Positions 7,979-17,064 are shown, numbered from the stretch's first letter. The stretch: 53,116 bases of DNA from Lysobacterales bacterium (GCA_002715985.1 PBAO01000062.1:1-53116), one strand, 5' to 3'. The notes: generated by a model from the letters alone, not told the origin. Numbers and translations: made by a program.

Positions 7979-9295
7979 ATGAGCCAGCCCCACGCACGCC
8001 CCGGCCCGAAATCGAACGAGTGGTTCGAACGCGCTCAGAAGTTCACCCCGGGCGGGGTCAACTCACCCGCCCGTGCCTTCAACGGCGTGGGCGGCGGCGC
8101 GCCGGCGTTCATCGACCATGCCGCCGGCGCCTGGATCACCGACGTGGACGGCAACGACTACGTCGACTATGTCGGCTCCTTCGGGCCCATGATTCTGGGT
8201 CATGCCGACCCGCGCGTGGTCGAGGCAGTCCAGACCCAGGCAGCCAAGGGGTTGTCGTTCGGTGCCCCCACGGGCCTGGAGGTCCAGCTGGCCGAACTGA
8301 TCACCGAGATGGTGGCCTCGATCGAGTCGGTGCGCATGGTCAACTCCGGCACCGAGGCCGCGATGACCGCGGTACGTCTGTCGCGTGGCTATACCGGGCG
8401 CAAGAAGATTCTGAAGTTCGCCGGCAACTATCACGGCCATGTCGATGCGCTGCTGGTCAATGCCGGATCAGGGGCGCTCACCCTCGGTATTCCGGGCTCG
8501 CCGGGCGTGCCGGAATCGGTCGTGGCCGATACGCTGGTCGCCACCTACAACGATCTGGATTCAGCCCGCCAGGCCTTCGAGCAGCACGGCGACGATATCG
8601 CCTGTGTGATGGTCGAGCCGGTGGCCGGCAACATGAACTGCGTGCCGCCGGTCGACGGGTTTCTCGAAGGCCTGCGCACGCTGTGCACCGATCACGGCGC
8701 CCTGCTGGTCTTCGATGAGGTGATGACCGGCTTTCGCGTCCATCCCGGCTGTGCCCAGGCTCATTTCGGTGTCACCCCGGACGTCACGGCTCTGGGCAAG
8801 ATCGTGGGCGGCGGCATGCCGGTCGGTGCGGTCGGCGGGCCGGCCGAGGTGATGAAGACTCTGGCCCCGACCGGCCCGGTGTACCAGGCCGGCACGCTTT
8901 CGGGTCATCCGCTGGGCATGGCCGCCGGTATCGCCACCCTCGAACAGATTCGCGGCGGCGCCGTGCATCAGGCGATCGAGCCGCAGCTCGACAAACTGCT
9001 GGCCGGGCTCAACGAGCGCGCGCAACAACACGGCGTGCCGTTTCTGACCCAGTCTGCGGGCGCCATGTTCGGCATGTTCTTCACCGAGGCCGAAACGATC
9101 ACCCGCTTCGACGAGGTCGCCGCCTGTGATCTGGATGCGTTCTCGCGTTTCTTTCATGGTCTGCTGGACAACGGCGTGTATCTCGCCCCGGCGGCCTTCG
9201 AGGCGGCCTTCATCTCGCGCGCACACGACGACGCCGCAATTCAAGCCACGCTGGAGGCCGCCGACAAGGCGTTTGCCGCAGTGGCCGCCGGCTGA
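7979..9295 (+). CDS. hemL: Glutamate-1-semialdehyde 2,1-aminomutase
   Basis: A 438-residue PLP-dependent class III aminotransferase-fold enzyme that converts glutamate-1-semialdehyde to 5-aminolevulinate, the C5-pathway entry to heme. The start of the protein has FTPGGVNSPARAF. The cofactor site is VFDEVMTGFR, and the PLP lysine lies in LGKIVGGGMPVGA at about residue 273. FAGNYHGHVDALLV and YQAGTLSGHPLGMAAG are further family signatures. It starts at ATG 7979. Heme made here feeds, among others, the caa3 oxidase encoded at 38-44 kb; that link is general metabolism, not shown by the sequence. Confidence 0.97.
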   Translation: MSQPHARPGPKSNEWFERAQKFTPGGVNSPARAFNGVGGGAPAFIDHAAGAWITDVDGNDYVDYVGSFGPMILGHADPRVVEAVQTQAAKGLSFGAPTGLEVQLAELITEMVASIESVRMVNSGTEAAMTAVRLSRGYTGRKKILKFAGNYHGHVDALLVNAGSGALTLGIPGSPGVPESVVADTLVATYNDLDSARQAFEQHGDDIACVMVEPVAGNMNCVPPVDGFLEGLRTLCTDHGALLVFDEVMTGFRVHPGCAQAHFGVTPDVTALGKIVGGGMPVGAVGGPAEVMKTLAPTGPVYQAGTLSGHPLGMAAGIATLEQIRGGAVHQAIEPQLDKLLAGLNERAQQHGVPFLTQSAGAMFGMFFTEAETITRFDEVAACDLDAFSRFFHGLLDNGVYLAPAAFEAAFISRAHDDAAIQATLEAADKAFAAVAAG

Positions 9296-9339
9296 GCGCC
9301 CGGGCATTCACGCATAAGCACGATGCGCTCTAGGGCCTG

Positions 9340-11391
9340 ATGGCGGCTTTTCTGGCCTGGGTGGCGGCGCACCCGGTGATCGCTATTTCGGTGGTCTTTG
9401 CCGTGGCCCTGGCGGAGTCGCTGTTTCTGATCGGCCTGCTGGTGCCGGGCGCGATCTTCATGTTCGCTTTCGGCGCGCTCGCCGGCGCGCACTCGTTGTC
9501 GGCACCGGCCGTGTTCGCGGCCGGTATCGCGGGCACCCTGCTGGGCGACGCGGCCAGCTATGCCCTGGGCCGGCGCTATCAAGGCCGCCTGGGCGCCCTG
9601 CCCGGGCTTTGGCGCGTGCCCGGAGGCGTGGCTCGCGGCGAAGCCTTTTTCGCCCGTCACGGCGGCAAGGGCATCATCCTCGGCCGGCTGATCGGTGCGC
9701 TGCGTCCGGTCATGCCCACGATTGCCGGGGCCGCCGGGCTTTCGCCCCGGCGCTTTGTCGTCATGGACGTGATCGCCACTCTGCTGTGGGCCATGCTCTA
9801 TATCGCGCCCGGCCTGTTCTTTGGCGCTTCGATGGATATCGCGGCCCAATTGGCCACGCGACTGCTGATCGTCGCGCTCGTGGCCGCCTTTCTGGTGTGG
9901 GCGATCACGTCGGCGGCACGTTTTCTCATTGTGAGCGGCCGGGCGATCGGGCGGCGCCATGCCGATCATCTCATGGCCTGGAGTGCCGCCCATCGCCGCC
10001 TGGGCCTGCTCGGCCCGGCACTGGCCGACCCGCGCCAGCCTGAACTGCCCGCGCTCGGCGTGGCGGCGGGCCTGGTCGGCCTGGCCAGTGGCCTGGGGTA
10101 CGGGCTGATCTGGTATGGCCGGCCCGGCGCGGCCGACGGGCAGTATCCGGCACGACTGGATGCCCTGATCTATTGGCTTTTGCATGAGCTGCAAAACACG
10201 CATGTCGATATGATCGCCCGCGTGCTGGCCCAGCTGGGCACGCCGATCATCTATCTACCCTTTGCGCTGGCCGTGGCCGGGCTGTTGCTGTGGCGTGGCA
10301 ACTGGCGGGCGGGGGCCCACTGGATCGCGGCGATCATCTTGTCGGCACTCGTGACACTGGTCCTGGTCCATACGTTCGATGTGCCCCGCCCCGTCGTGTT
10401 GCACGGGGCCCTGACCGATAACGGGCTCTGGCGTACCGGCGGTGGACCCGAGCTGTTCCTGGTGGCCGTCATCTATGGCCTGGCCGGTGCCATGGTCGCG
10501 ATACGTGCCAGCGAGGGGCTGCGAGCGTGGCTTCATTCGGCCACCATCGCACTCGTGGTGCTGATCGCGTTATCGCGGCTGTATCTGGGCCTGGCCTGGG
10601 CCAGCGATCTGCTCATCACGCTGGTCGCCGCCTTTGTCTGGCTCAACCTGTTGCTGCTGGGCTATCGCCGCCAACGCCCGCGGCCGATCGCGTCAATGCC
10701 GCTGACCGCGCTGTTTCTGGCCTGTCTGGGGGTGGCCACTGTGCTGGCGCCGAGCCCGGCGAGCCCCTTGTCAACACTGGGCCGAACACTGTCCGATACA
10801 CCCGCGCCGGCGGTGCTGGCCGATTGGGCCGGCCATGGTTATGCGCGTCTGCCGGCGCGTATCGATACGCTACAGGGCCGGCCGGGTCCGTTGATCAACG
10901 TACAGGTTCAGGCCAGTCGCGCCGGACTCGTGGCCGGCATGATTCGCGCCGGCTGGCAGGTGGCACCGCCGCTGAGCATCACGCGCGCCCTGCATATGCT
11001 TGTGCCGGAGACGCCCGTGGCGGCCCTCGCCGTCTGGCCGACCCTGCATGCCGGCCATGTCCCGGCGATGGTGTTCGTGCACGACAGCCAGACACCGGGC
11101 CAGCGCTGGGTGTTGCGTTTCTGGGCCAGTGGCCATATCGGCGCCGATCGACGCCAGCCCATCTGGCTGGGCACGATCGATCGCCAATCGCGTCATGAGG
11201 ATCTGCGCCTGATGGTCACCGCCCGTGACCAGGCCGGCTATGATCGTGCCGGGCTGTATCTGGCGAGACAGCTTGCCGCGCAGGGCATCGCCATCCACTG
11301 GCCGGATGCCTCCGGCCGTGGGCCCCTGCTGTTCAGCCTGGATGCCCCGGACACACCCGGTACGAAGGCCTACGCGCCGATGCTAAAGTAG
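9340..11391 (+). CDS. DedA/VTT - PAP2 - LssY triple-domain membrane protein with degenerate PAP2 site
   Basis: A 683-residue inner-membrane protein. Residues 1-190 form a DedA (VTT) domain: GLLVPGAIFMFAFGALAG, then RLIGALRPVMPTIAGAAG with the conserved F/G and R-P-x-x-P features. Residues about 225-450 have the helix pattern of a PAP2 phosphatase domain. Residues about 500-670 match the soluble LssY C-terminal domain. DedA proteins handle lipid or undecaprenyl-phosphate flipping, and PAP2 domains usually dephosphorylate lipid phosphates. Here, however, the PAP2 motif 2 position reads GGPELF (368-373) instead of PSGH. Motif 3 reads SRLYLGLAWASD (412-423), with A419 where the catalytic His is expected, so the domain is probably non-catalytic. 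It lies 44 nt after hemL and 57 nt before ftsY. Confidence 0.85.
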   Translation: MAAFLAWVAAHPVIAISVVFAVALAESLFLIGLLVPGAIFMFAFGALAGAHSLSAPAVFAAGIAGTLLGDAASYALGRRYQGRLGALPGLWRVPGGVARGEAFFARHGGKGIILGRLIGALRPVMPTIAGAAGLSPRRFVVMDVIATLLWAMLYIAPGLFFGASMDIAAQLATRLLIVALVAAFLVWAITSAARFLIVSGRAIGRRHADHLMAWSAAHRRLGLLGPALADPRQPELPALGVAAGLVGLASGLGYGLIWYGRPGAADGQYPARLDALIYWLLHELQNTHVDMIARVLAQLGTPIIYLPFALAVAGLLLWRGNWRAGAHWIAAIILSALVTLVLVHTFDVPRPVVLHGALTDNGLWRTGGGPELFLVAVIYGLAGAMVAIRASEGLRAWLHSATIALVVLIALSRLYLGLAWASDLLITLVAAFVWLNLLLLGYRRQRPRPIASMPLTALFLACLGVATVLAPSPASPLSTLGRTLSDTPAPAVLADWAGHGYARLPARIDTLQGRPGPLINVQVQASRAGLVAGMIRAGWQVAPPLSITRALHMLVPETPVAALAVWPTLHAGHVPAMVFVHDSQTPGQRWVLRFWASGHIGADRRQPIWLGTIDRQSRHEDLRLMVTARDQAGYDRAGLYLARQLAAQGIAIHWPDASGRGPLLFSLDAPDTPGTKAYAPMLK

Positions 11392-11448
11392 CGCCCCCGC
11401 GAAGCGCGGCCCCCGATCCATCTTCTTCCTAGAGCCTGTCGTTGCATC

Positions 11449-12405
11449 ATGGCCAAGCCGGACAAACGAAAGACCACCAAACTCAAGCAACCGGGTTTTT
11501 TCACCCGGATGCGGGCCAGCCTGAACAAGGGCGATTCATGGCTGACCTACGACCTGCGCAACCTGCTGCCGGGCGAGACCGTCGATCAGGACGCGCTCGA
11601 TGAACTGGAAACACAGCTGCTGCTCTCCGATGTCGGCGTGGATGCAACGGCACAGGTCATGGGGCGGCTTCAAACGCTCTACGACGGCGGGCGTCTGCGC
11701 ACGTCCAAGGACCTGGGCAAATCCCTGCGCGAGCATCTCGGCAATATTCTGGCGCCCTGCGAAGAGCCGCTGGAAATCCCCGACGATACCCGCCCCTACG
11801 TGATCCTGATGGTCGGCGTGAACGGCGTGGGCAAGACCACCACCATCGGCAAGCTGGCCAAGAAACTCCAGGACGCCAAGCTGTCGGTGATGCTGGCCGC
11901 CGGCGACACCTTCCGCGCGGCCGCCGTCGAGCAGCTTCAGGGCTGGGGCGATCGCAACAACGTGCCGGTCGTGTCTCAGGGCAGCGGCGCAGACTCGGCC
12001 TCGGTGGCCTACGATGCCTACTCGCGCGCCAAGGCCCGCGATATCGATGTGCTCATCGTGGACACGGCCGGACGCCTGCACACCCAGAATCACCTGATGG
12101 ACGAGCTGAAGAAGATCAAGCGCGTGCTGGGCAAGCAGGACGAAGCCACACCGCACGAGATCATGCTTGTCGTCGATGCCACCACCGGTGGCAATGCCCT
12201 GCAGCAGGCCGTGGCCTTCAACGAAGCGGTGGGTTTGACCGGCATCACCGTGACCAAGCTCGACGGCAGCGCCTCGGGCGGCATCGTGTTCGCCATCTGC
12301 CAGAAACTGCGGATTCCCCTGCGTTTCATCGGTGTCGGCGAAAAGACCGAGGATCTGGGCGTCTTCGAAGCCGAGCATTTTCTTGACGCCCTGTTCAAAC
12401 GCTGA
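11449..12405 (+). CDS. ftsY: Signal recognition particle receptor FtsY
   Basis: A 318-residue SRP GTPase that docks ribosome-SRP complexes at the membrane. It has the NG domain: a short helical N domain, then G1 GVNGVGKTTT at about residues 123-132, the GDTFRAAAVEQL insertion motif, G3 DTAGRLHTQ near 205, and TKLDGSASGG near 270. The acidic A domain is nearly absent: only about 30 basic residues precede the N domain. ftsY is normally followed by ftsE-ftsX-rpoH; here those genes lie 12.7 kb away, past a Tad pilus region. Confidence 0.96.
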   Translation: MAKPDKRKTTKLKQPGFFTRMRASLNKGDSWLTYDLRNLLPGETVDQDALDELETQLLLSDVGVDATAQVMGRLQTLYDGGRLRTSKDLGKSLREHLGNILAPCEEPLEIPDDTRPYVILMVGVNGVGKTTTIGKLAKKLQDAKLSVMLAAGDTFRAAAVEQLQGWGDRNNVPVVSQGSGADSASVAYDAYSRAKARDIDVLIVDTAGRLHTQNHLMDELKKIKRVLGKQDEATPHEIMLVVDATTGGNALQQAVAFNEAVGLTGITVTKLDGSASGGIVFAICQKLRIPLRFIGVGEKTEDLGVFEAEHFLDALFKR

Positions 12406-12474
12406 CCGAATGTCGCGCTCGATGCGCCCCAAGCAAGCCCTGCGGGGCGGCGCTGCGCCCTTCGTCGCATAGGC

Positions 12475-12509
12475 TGGCACGAGGGATACTGTTAGCGTCC
12501 GGGGTATCC
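12475..12509 (+). promoter_or_regulatory. Inverted repeat upstream of AAA+ gene
   Basis: GGATAC (12484-12489) and GTATCC (12504-12509) form an inverted repeat with a 14-nt spacer, 20 nt before the GTG start. A TGGCAC at 12475-12480 resembles the -24 half of a sigma-54 promoter, but the -12 GC is absent at the right distance. The likely use is as an operator; this is weak. Confidence 0.3.
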
Positions 12510-12528
12510 TGCTCTTCGACGGTGGCGC

Positions 12529-13863
12529 GTGTTCGAACGACGCAATCGACAGACGGCGCCCAAACACGGCGACCGCGCTTCGGATCTGCTCGTGGTCGAC
12601 ACGAGTGGTGGTTCTGAACGGCTGCTGGCATGTTTAGAACCGATACCGGACGGCGGTGAGGTTCGGCTCGTCACCCCTGTGGCGGCGGCCCGCGACGTGG
12701 CGGGTGCCGCAGCGGTGCTCGTCGTCCATCCCTCGCTCGATATACTGGATGCGTTGGCCCCGGCGGTCGCGAAGGCACGCTTGAAGCGCGACGACGGCTA
12801 TCCGGTGCTGATCGCCGGTCTCACCCCCGAACGCTTGACCGAGGGCGGCGAATGGCTGACTCGCCATGCGGCCGCCGATACGCTGGCCGGGGTTCGTCTG
12901 ATCGTGAACGCCGATCCGCTGGCGATCGCACGTGAAACGTCTGAACGGCTGGCACCGTTTTTCGGGCCCACCACGATCGCCATGCCGGTTTCGACCGAGG
13001 TCGAAACACTGCGCTACAAGCATTTCTACAGCATCAGTCCGGATATTCGTCGTCTGTTGCAACAAATCGCCGAGATGGCTGCCAACCAGGTCACGCGCCT
13101 GTATCTGCTCGGCGGGCCGGGCACCGGCAAGACATCGCTGGCCTATTACTATTACCTGGCGCGCCAGCAAGGCAAGTTCGTCACCGTGAATCTGTCGGCC
13201 GAAAGCTCGGGCGACAAGACCGCGATGAAGTCCCTGCTTTGTGGCCATGTGGCCGGTGCATTCGTAAACGCCAGCAATCGCAGCGGCGCGTTCACCCACG
13301 CACGCGACGGCGTCTGTTTTCTCGACGAATCCCACGGTGTTAACGGCGAGGTCATGGAAGTGCTGATGGAAGCACTCGATTCCAATCAGTATCTCCCGCT
13401 CGGCGCCTCGGCCAAGCGCCCGCTGGAGTGTGCGGTCGTATTTGCTTCCAATAGAACGTGGCCACAACTCGTCAGCCAACTCAACCCCGACGAACACGCC
13501 CGTATCGGTGCGATCATCCTGACGTTATCCGATTTGCAGCAACGCCCGGAGGATATGATGGCCGTGGCTGCCGATACGATGGCTCGACTGGCTGCTCGGG
13601 TGACGACCTGGACAGCACCGTCGGGCTTCAGTGCCGATGCCTGGCAGGCCTTGGCACAGGCCAGGTGGCACGGCAACAACCGTTCCTTGATTCGGGTCAT
13701 CGAAACAGCGTTCGTGGCAAGTGCCAGCAACCGAGACGCGCAGATCACGCTGGCTGCCGTCGATCATGCGATGACGCTATGGGAGCCGGCCGACAGCACG
13801 CAACATACGCTTTATATCCACGCGGACCGATCCGGGCTGGACACCGGTCGTGTCGCCGAGTGA
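12529..13863 (+). CDS. NtrC-like AAA+ ATPase with altered GAFTGA loop, Tad-locus associated
   Basis: A 444-residue protein. Residues 1-170 are an unrecognised alpha/beta domain (DLLVVDT, VLVVHP, VRLIVN strands) that may be a receiver-like or regulatory domain. Residues about 175-420 resemble the central domain of sigma-54 activators: Walker A GGPGTGKTS (195-203), Walker B FLDE (264-267), sensor VVFASNRTW, and the C-terminal lid. The sigma-54 contact loop GAFTGA is replaced by GAFVNA (243-248), and no C-terminal Fis-type HTH follows. It may therefore act on something other than sigma-54, or through an unusual contact. GTG 12529 is the chosen start with a weak GGTGG upstream. It faces the Tad operon end-to-end with 23 bp between stops, suggesting a role in pilus expression or assembly (inference). 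Confidence 0.75.
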   Translation: MFERRNRQTAPKHGDRASDLLVVDTSGGSERLLACLEPIPDGGEVRLVTPVAAARDVAGAAAVLVVHPSLDILDALAPAVAKARLKRDDGYPVLIAGLTPERLTEGGEWLTRHAAADTLAGVRLIVNADPLAIARETSERLAPFFGPTTIAMPVSTEVETLRYKHFYSISPDIRRLLQQIAEMAANQVTRLYLLGGPGTGKTSLAYYYYLARQQGKFVTVNLSAESSGDKTAMKSLLCGHVAGAFVNASNRSGAFTHARDGVCFLDESHGVNGEVMEVLMEALDSNQYLPLGASAKRPLECAVVFASNRTWPQLVSQLNPDEHARIGAIILTLSDLQQRPEDMMAVAADTMARLAARVTTWTAPSGFSADAWQALAQARWHGNNRSLIRVIETAFVASASNRDAQITLAAVDHAMTLWEPADSTQHTLYIHADRSGLDTGRVAE

Positions 13864-13876
13864 TATGAAGCGCTCA

Positions 13877-13885
13877 GGGGGGGGG
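13877..13885. repeat. Nine-G homopolymer between two convergent stop codons
   Basis: Nine consecutive G fall in the 23-bp gap between the AAA+ gene stop (13861-13863) and the tadG stop (13887-13889). Slippage here would not alter either reading frame as drawn, but it could affect the transcripts. Confidence 0.8.
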
Positions 13886-13886
13886 C

Positions 13887-15752
13887 TCATTGTTGCGACG
13901 ACGCATAGCACGTCGCCCGATCAGCACAGAATAGCCGGCTTCGGTCGTAATCCACGTGTTCCAGTACAACGCTTGGTGCGGCCAGCGACAGGCCAAGCGC
14001 GTTCAGCAATGGGTCCACCACATTATCGAATACCGGCGCCAGAACCGTGGCCAGCGTGCTGGTGATGGCCGGGACAACGCTGTCGAGCACACCGGACAAG
14101 AGACTCGTTACCAGATCACCGACGCTGTCGGTCAGGCCCCCAACGACACATCCCAGCAGGCCGCTGCAGTCGTCTCTGACTTGCAACAACTCCGCGCGTA
14201 ACGGCAGCTCCCCCAGATCGCGCAGCAGGTTCGATATCTCGACATCATCCGATATCGGGAATGTCTGAGGCAGCTCACTCGGCTGCCTGAACGAGACCGT
14301 GGGCAGGCCACGACCGCCGAACGACTCGAATGGACGCTGTCCGCCAAGCTGCAGGCCATCGCCATCGCTTTCGTTGATCAATGAAATGACCTCGATGCCC
14401 GATGCGCTCACGGCCAGACGATCCGTCGTTTCGATCTCGCCATCCGAACCGAGCGATCCGATCGCTAGTGAAGCCAGTGCGGTACGGCCGCTGATCGATA
14501 CACGATAGTTCGGATTCCGGGGTCCCGGACATTCGATGGATTCGAGCGCGGCACGGCCGCTGGCGGCCTTGATCACCAAGGGCACCTGAAGACTCAGCAG
14601 CTCACCGAGCGCCGGAAGATCGAGCGAAAGCGCCAACTTGAGTTCGAGCGCCACCTGGGCCGAACGTGCCTCGGTGTAGTAGTGGCCGCTTGCATTCTTC
14701 CCCGCCGGCCCGATGGCGAGTACGGCCGGCTGGAGAATGGCCAGCCGGGCCTCGACTATCCTGTCGTTGCCGACGCCCGTGTCGGAGCCGGTCAGCCCCG
14801 AGAGCAGGCCAACATCCAGTGTCACGGGGGAGGTGCGATTCTGGGCCGTCAGCTGGGCCAGGGTATTAACGACACTGCCAACTTGAACGGACACGTCACG
14901 CCCGACCGGGCCAGCCAGCGAAAGCACATCGGATAGCGGCCTATCGCCCACGGCATCACGGATACGTCTCGTGGCTCCGGCGGCCAACCCGCTCACCGCG
15001 TCACTGAGGTTGCTCAGGACATCGTTGATGGTGATGTCGGCGAGCTGCTCGGGGGTGATGAGATCGGTCTGAAGATTGAGTAAATCGCCAAGCGTAATCG
15101 TATCGGACAGCAGACTGCCCTGATCGGCGATACCGACATCAAGCCCGACAAGACGCCCGAGCAGTGCGTTCTGATCCACCTTGGCAAGCGTGGTGCCAAA
15201 ACGAATCTGCGCCGTGGCTTGACTGACCGCACCGGCCGATGCCTGCAACGTCGTTACGTCGTCGCCGAACAACGAAAACAGCGGGCGATAGCTTGAATCC
15301 GATAACGTGAGACGCACGGCATTGGGCTTGTCGTCGTTCGTGTCAACGGCTTCGACGAAACCGCGGCGGCTGGTTTGCTGGTCGGTGGTTACGCTGCCGC
15401 GATCCAGCCGCTGAATTCGTGGCGATGATCCGTCTGAAGCCATCGAATAGTTGGTCTGCACGACGGCCCGGGCCGCATCGCGTGCTTGTTGCTCCAGCCG
15501 CTGTGGCGTGTCGTCCGCTTCTGAAACACGACAGCCGCTTGCGGCACCTGCTGCGCTCAATGCGGCCAAGCGCGCAGTGCTTTCGAGCTTTTGCTGGGCC
15601 GCATACAGGCGCCCTGCATCAACCACCAATGCCAGCACCGCCACGAGCCCGAGGAGGAATACCGCCGTCATGATGGCTATCGACCCGCGTTGCCTGCCGG
15701 GCTGTTTCAACGGCGCGCCTCTATGCGTCAGGCGCGAGTGCAGCGTTCTCAT
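13887..15752 (-). CDS. tadG: TadG-like pilus-associated protein
   Basis: A 621-residue envelope protein. Near the N terminus, RQRGSIAIMTAVFLLGLVAVLALVVDAGRLYAAQQKLE (residues 21-58 region) is the TadG/TadE-like hydrophobic segment, with the VDAGR motif seen in TadG and DUF2134 proteins. The large periplasmic part is rich in Leu, Ser, Asp and Gly; the C terminus has two Cys pairs (CSGLLGC, CADRATC) that could form disulfides. It is the last gene of the Tad operon, 17 nt after the DUF3613 gene. TadG proteins are thought to link the pilus machinery to the envelope; the exact role is unsettled. No von Willebrand A MIDAS motif is visible. Confidence 0.82.
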   Translation of the reverse strand: MRTLHSRLTHRGAPLKQPGRQRGSIAIMTAVFLLGLVAVLALVVDAGRLYAAQQKLESTARLAALSAAGAASGCRVSEADDTPQRLEQQARDAARAVVQTNYSMASDGSSPRIQRLDRGSVTTDQQTSRRGFVEAVDTNDDKPNAVRLTLSDSSYRPLFSLFGDDVTTLQASAGAVSQATAQIRFGTTLAKVDQNALLGRLVGLDVGIADQGSLLSDTITLGDLLNLQTDLITPEQLADITINDVLSNLSDAVSGLAAGATRRIRDAVGDRPLSDVLSLAGPVGRDVSVQVGSVVNTLAQLTAQNRTSPVTLDVGLLSGLTGSDTGVGNDRIVEARLAILQPAVLAIGPAGKNASGHYYTEARSAQVALELKLALSLDLPALGELLSLQVPLVIKAASGRAALESIECPGPRNPNYRVSISGRTALASLAIGSLGSDGEIETTDRLAVSASGIEVISLINESDGDGLQLGGQRPFESFGGRGLPTVSFRQPSELPQTFPISDDVEISNLLRDLGELPLRAELLQVRDDCSGLLGCVVGGLTDSVGDLVTSLLSGVLDSVVPAITSTLATVLAPVFDNVVDPLLNALGLSLAAPSVVLEHVDYDRSRLFCADRATCYASSQQ

Positions 15753-15769
15753 CGCGCACGGGCCGCACG

Positions 15770-16093
15770 CTAGCGCGCCCCACCCCCACCACCACTAGTG
15801 CCACCGCCACCGGGGGCGAATGTCTGCTCCTGAAAGAGACGCGGTATCTCTTGATCGAAACTCTCGAGATAACGCTCGTAGACACGCACTGCGACATCAT
15901 CGAGCATCGGCGTCGGCGCCGCGCCGTGGGTGCCGGCGGCCTGCATCTCAAGCGCCGCACTCACCGTCGGCCCGACGCTTGTCACCGTGTTTGGATCGAT
16001 CGTGGTACGGGCCCGGGCCGAGGTGACACCGGTGGCACTACAAGCCCCAGCCGCCATCAGAACGGCCACCACCTGAATTCGACAATATTTCAT
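15770..16093 (-). CDS. DUF3613-type small secreted protein in Tad operon
   Basis: A 107-residue protein with an N-terminal hydrophobic segment (VVAVLMAAGAC) that could be a signal peptide; the Cys context is a poor lipobox. The middle part (MLDDVAVRVYERYLESFDQE then IPRLF) fits the RYLxSFxxxIP core that I associate with DUF3613, a family found in Tad loci. The C terminus is a Gly run (PGGGGTSGGGGGAR). Its start overlaps the tadD stop by 4 nt. Function is unknown; it may fill the role of the missing RcpB-type secretin partner, but this is inference. Confidence 0.7.
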   Translation of the reverse strand: MKYCRIQVVAVLMAAGACSATGVTSARARTTIDPNTVTSVGPTVSAALEMQAAGTHGAAPTPMLDDVAVRVYERYLESFDQEIPRLFQEQTFAPGGGGTSGGGGGAR

Positions 16094-17064
16094 GATCCAT
16101 TCAGCTCCCGGGTCGAAAACGGCACCGCGTTGCTCGTGCCGTCGTAACTCGTCAGATTTTCGAATGCGTTGTCCTGGCGCGCCGGCTTTGTGGGCTGATC
16201 CGGAGCGGTTCCGGGATTGGCCGCAATCGGTTCGTTCGGTTCCTCCGCGCGATCGCTCTGCAGCCGATCGGTCGCCCCGGGTTTGCCCGAAGACGGCTCG
16301 ATCCCGGCCAGCTGGTTTTTTGTCCCGGGCACTTCGCCAGATTGTGTCTCGACGGGCTCGTTCGGTGCCGACCGTGCCTTGTTCATGGCATGCGCCTGAC
16401 TCTTCAGGCTTTCGAAGCGCTCGGGCGACATCCCGGCCTGTTTCGCCACCTGGGCCGCCTTGGTGTGGTTCTCTGTCACCAGCAGCACTAGAACGTAGTT
16501 GTTTGTCGCGAGCTGGCTGTTCTCCTCGAGCTGGTAGGCGGTTGCGATTTCGGTACGTGCTTGCGCGACATGGCCGGCCAATAATTCGGCGTAGCCCAGA
16601 TCGTTACGCATGGCCGAATTCGTGGGCGCGCGGGCAACGGCCTGTCGCAGATACGCCAACGACTGATCGGGCGCACGGTCGGCCTCGATGAGCCCCAGGC
16701 CGTGATAGGCCTCGGCGGCATAGCGCGAATCCAGCAGCTCGCGATATATGGTCTCGGCTTTCTGCGTCTTTCCCATGCGCCGCAGGATCTCGGCATCGAG
16801 CGCCGATAATTGCTGGGTATGGCCGAACTCGGCCTGGCGCTGCTCCAGATGCGCATGCGCGGCATAAAGCTTGTCCTGGCGGATGAGCTGTTCGATCAGA
16901 TCCGTGTAGAGTTCGGCGTTCTGCTCGTTGCCACGCGCCGAGTCGACCAGATAACGATCCGTATCCGGCCCGCGGTCCCTCGTGGCACAGCCGGCGGCCA
17001 GCGAGAGCCAGGCCATCCCGCACGCCAGATACATCGGCCCGGTTTTCAATCGCCCTTGGCTCAT
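16090..17064 (-). CDS. tadD: TadD-like TPR lipoprotein
   Basis: A 324-residue predicted outer-membrane lipoprotein: the signal sequence ends in lipobox L22-A-A-G-C26. Residues about 50-215 contain tetratricopeptide repeats (AEILRRMGKTQKAETIYREL, YHGLGLIEADRAPDQSLAYL, NDLGYAELLAGHVAQARTEI). The last 100 residues are a Pro/Glu/Asn-rich linker. TadD is required for Flp pilus assembly, probably helping secretin biogenesis in a PilF-like way. It overlaps tadC by 4 nt and the DUF3613 gene by 4 nt. Confidence 0.88.
   Translation of the reverse strand: MSQGRLKTGPMYLACGMAWLSLAAGCATRDRGPDTDRYLVDSARGNEQNAELYTDLIEQLIRQDKLYAAHAHLEQRQAEFGHTQQLSALDAEILRRMGKTQKAETIYRELLDSRYAAEAYHGLGLIEADRAPDQSLAYLRQAVARAPTNSAMRNDLGYAELLAGHVAQARTEIATAYQLEENSQLATNNYVLVLLVTENHTKAAQVAKQAGMSPERFESLKSQAHAMNKARSAPNEPVETQSGEVPGTKNQLAGIEPSSGKPGATDRLQSDRAEEPNEPIAANPGTAPDQPTKPARQDNAFENLTSYDGTSNAVPFSTRELNGS

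Noticed and set aside
12475-12500. Sigma-54 promoter upstream of the AAA+ gene
   Set aside because: TGGCAC is present at 12475-12480, but the -12 TTGC element does not occur at the required spacing.
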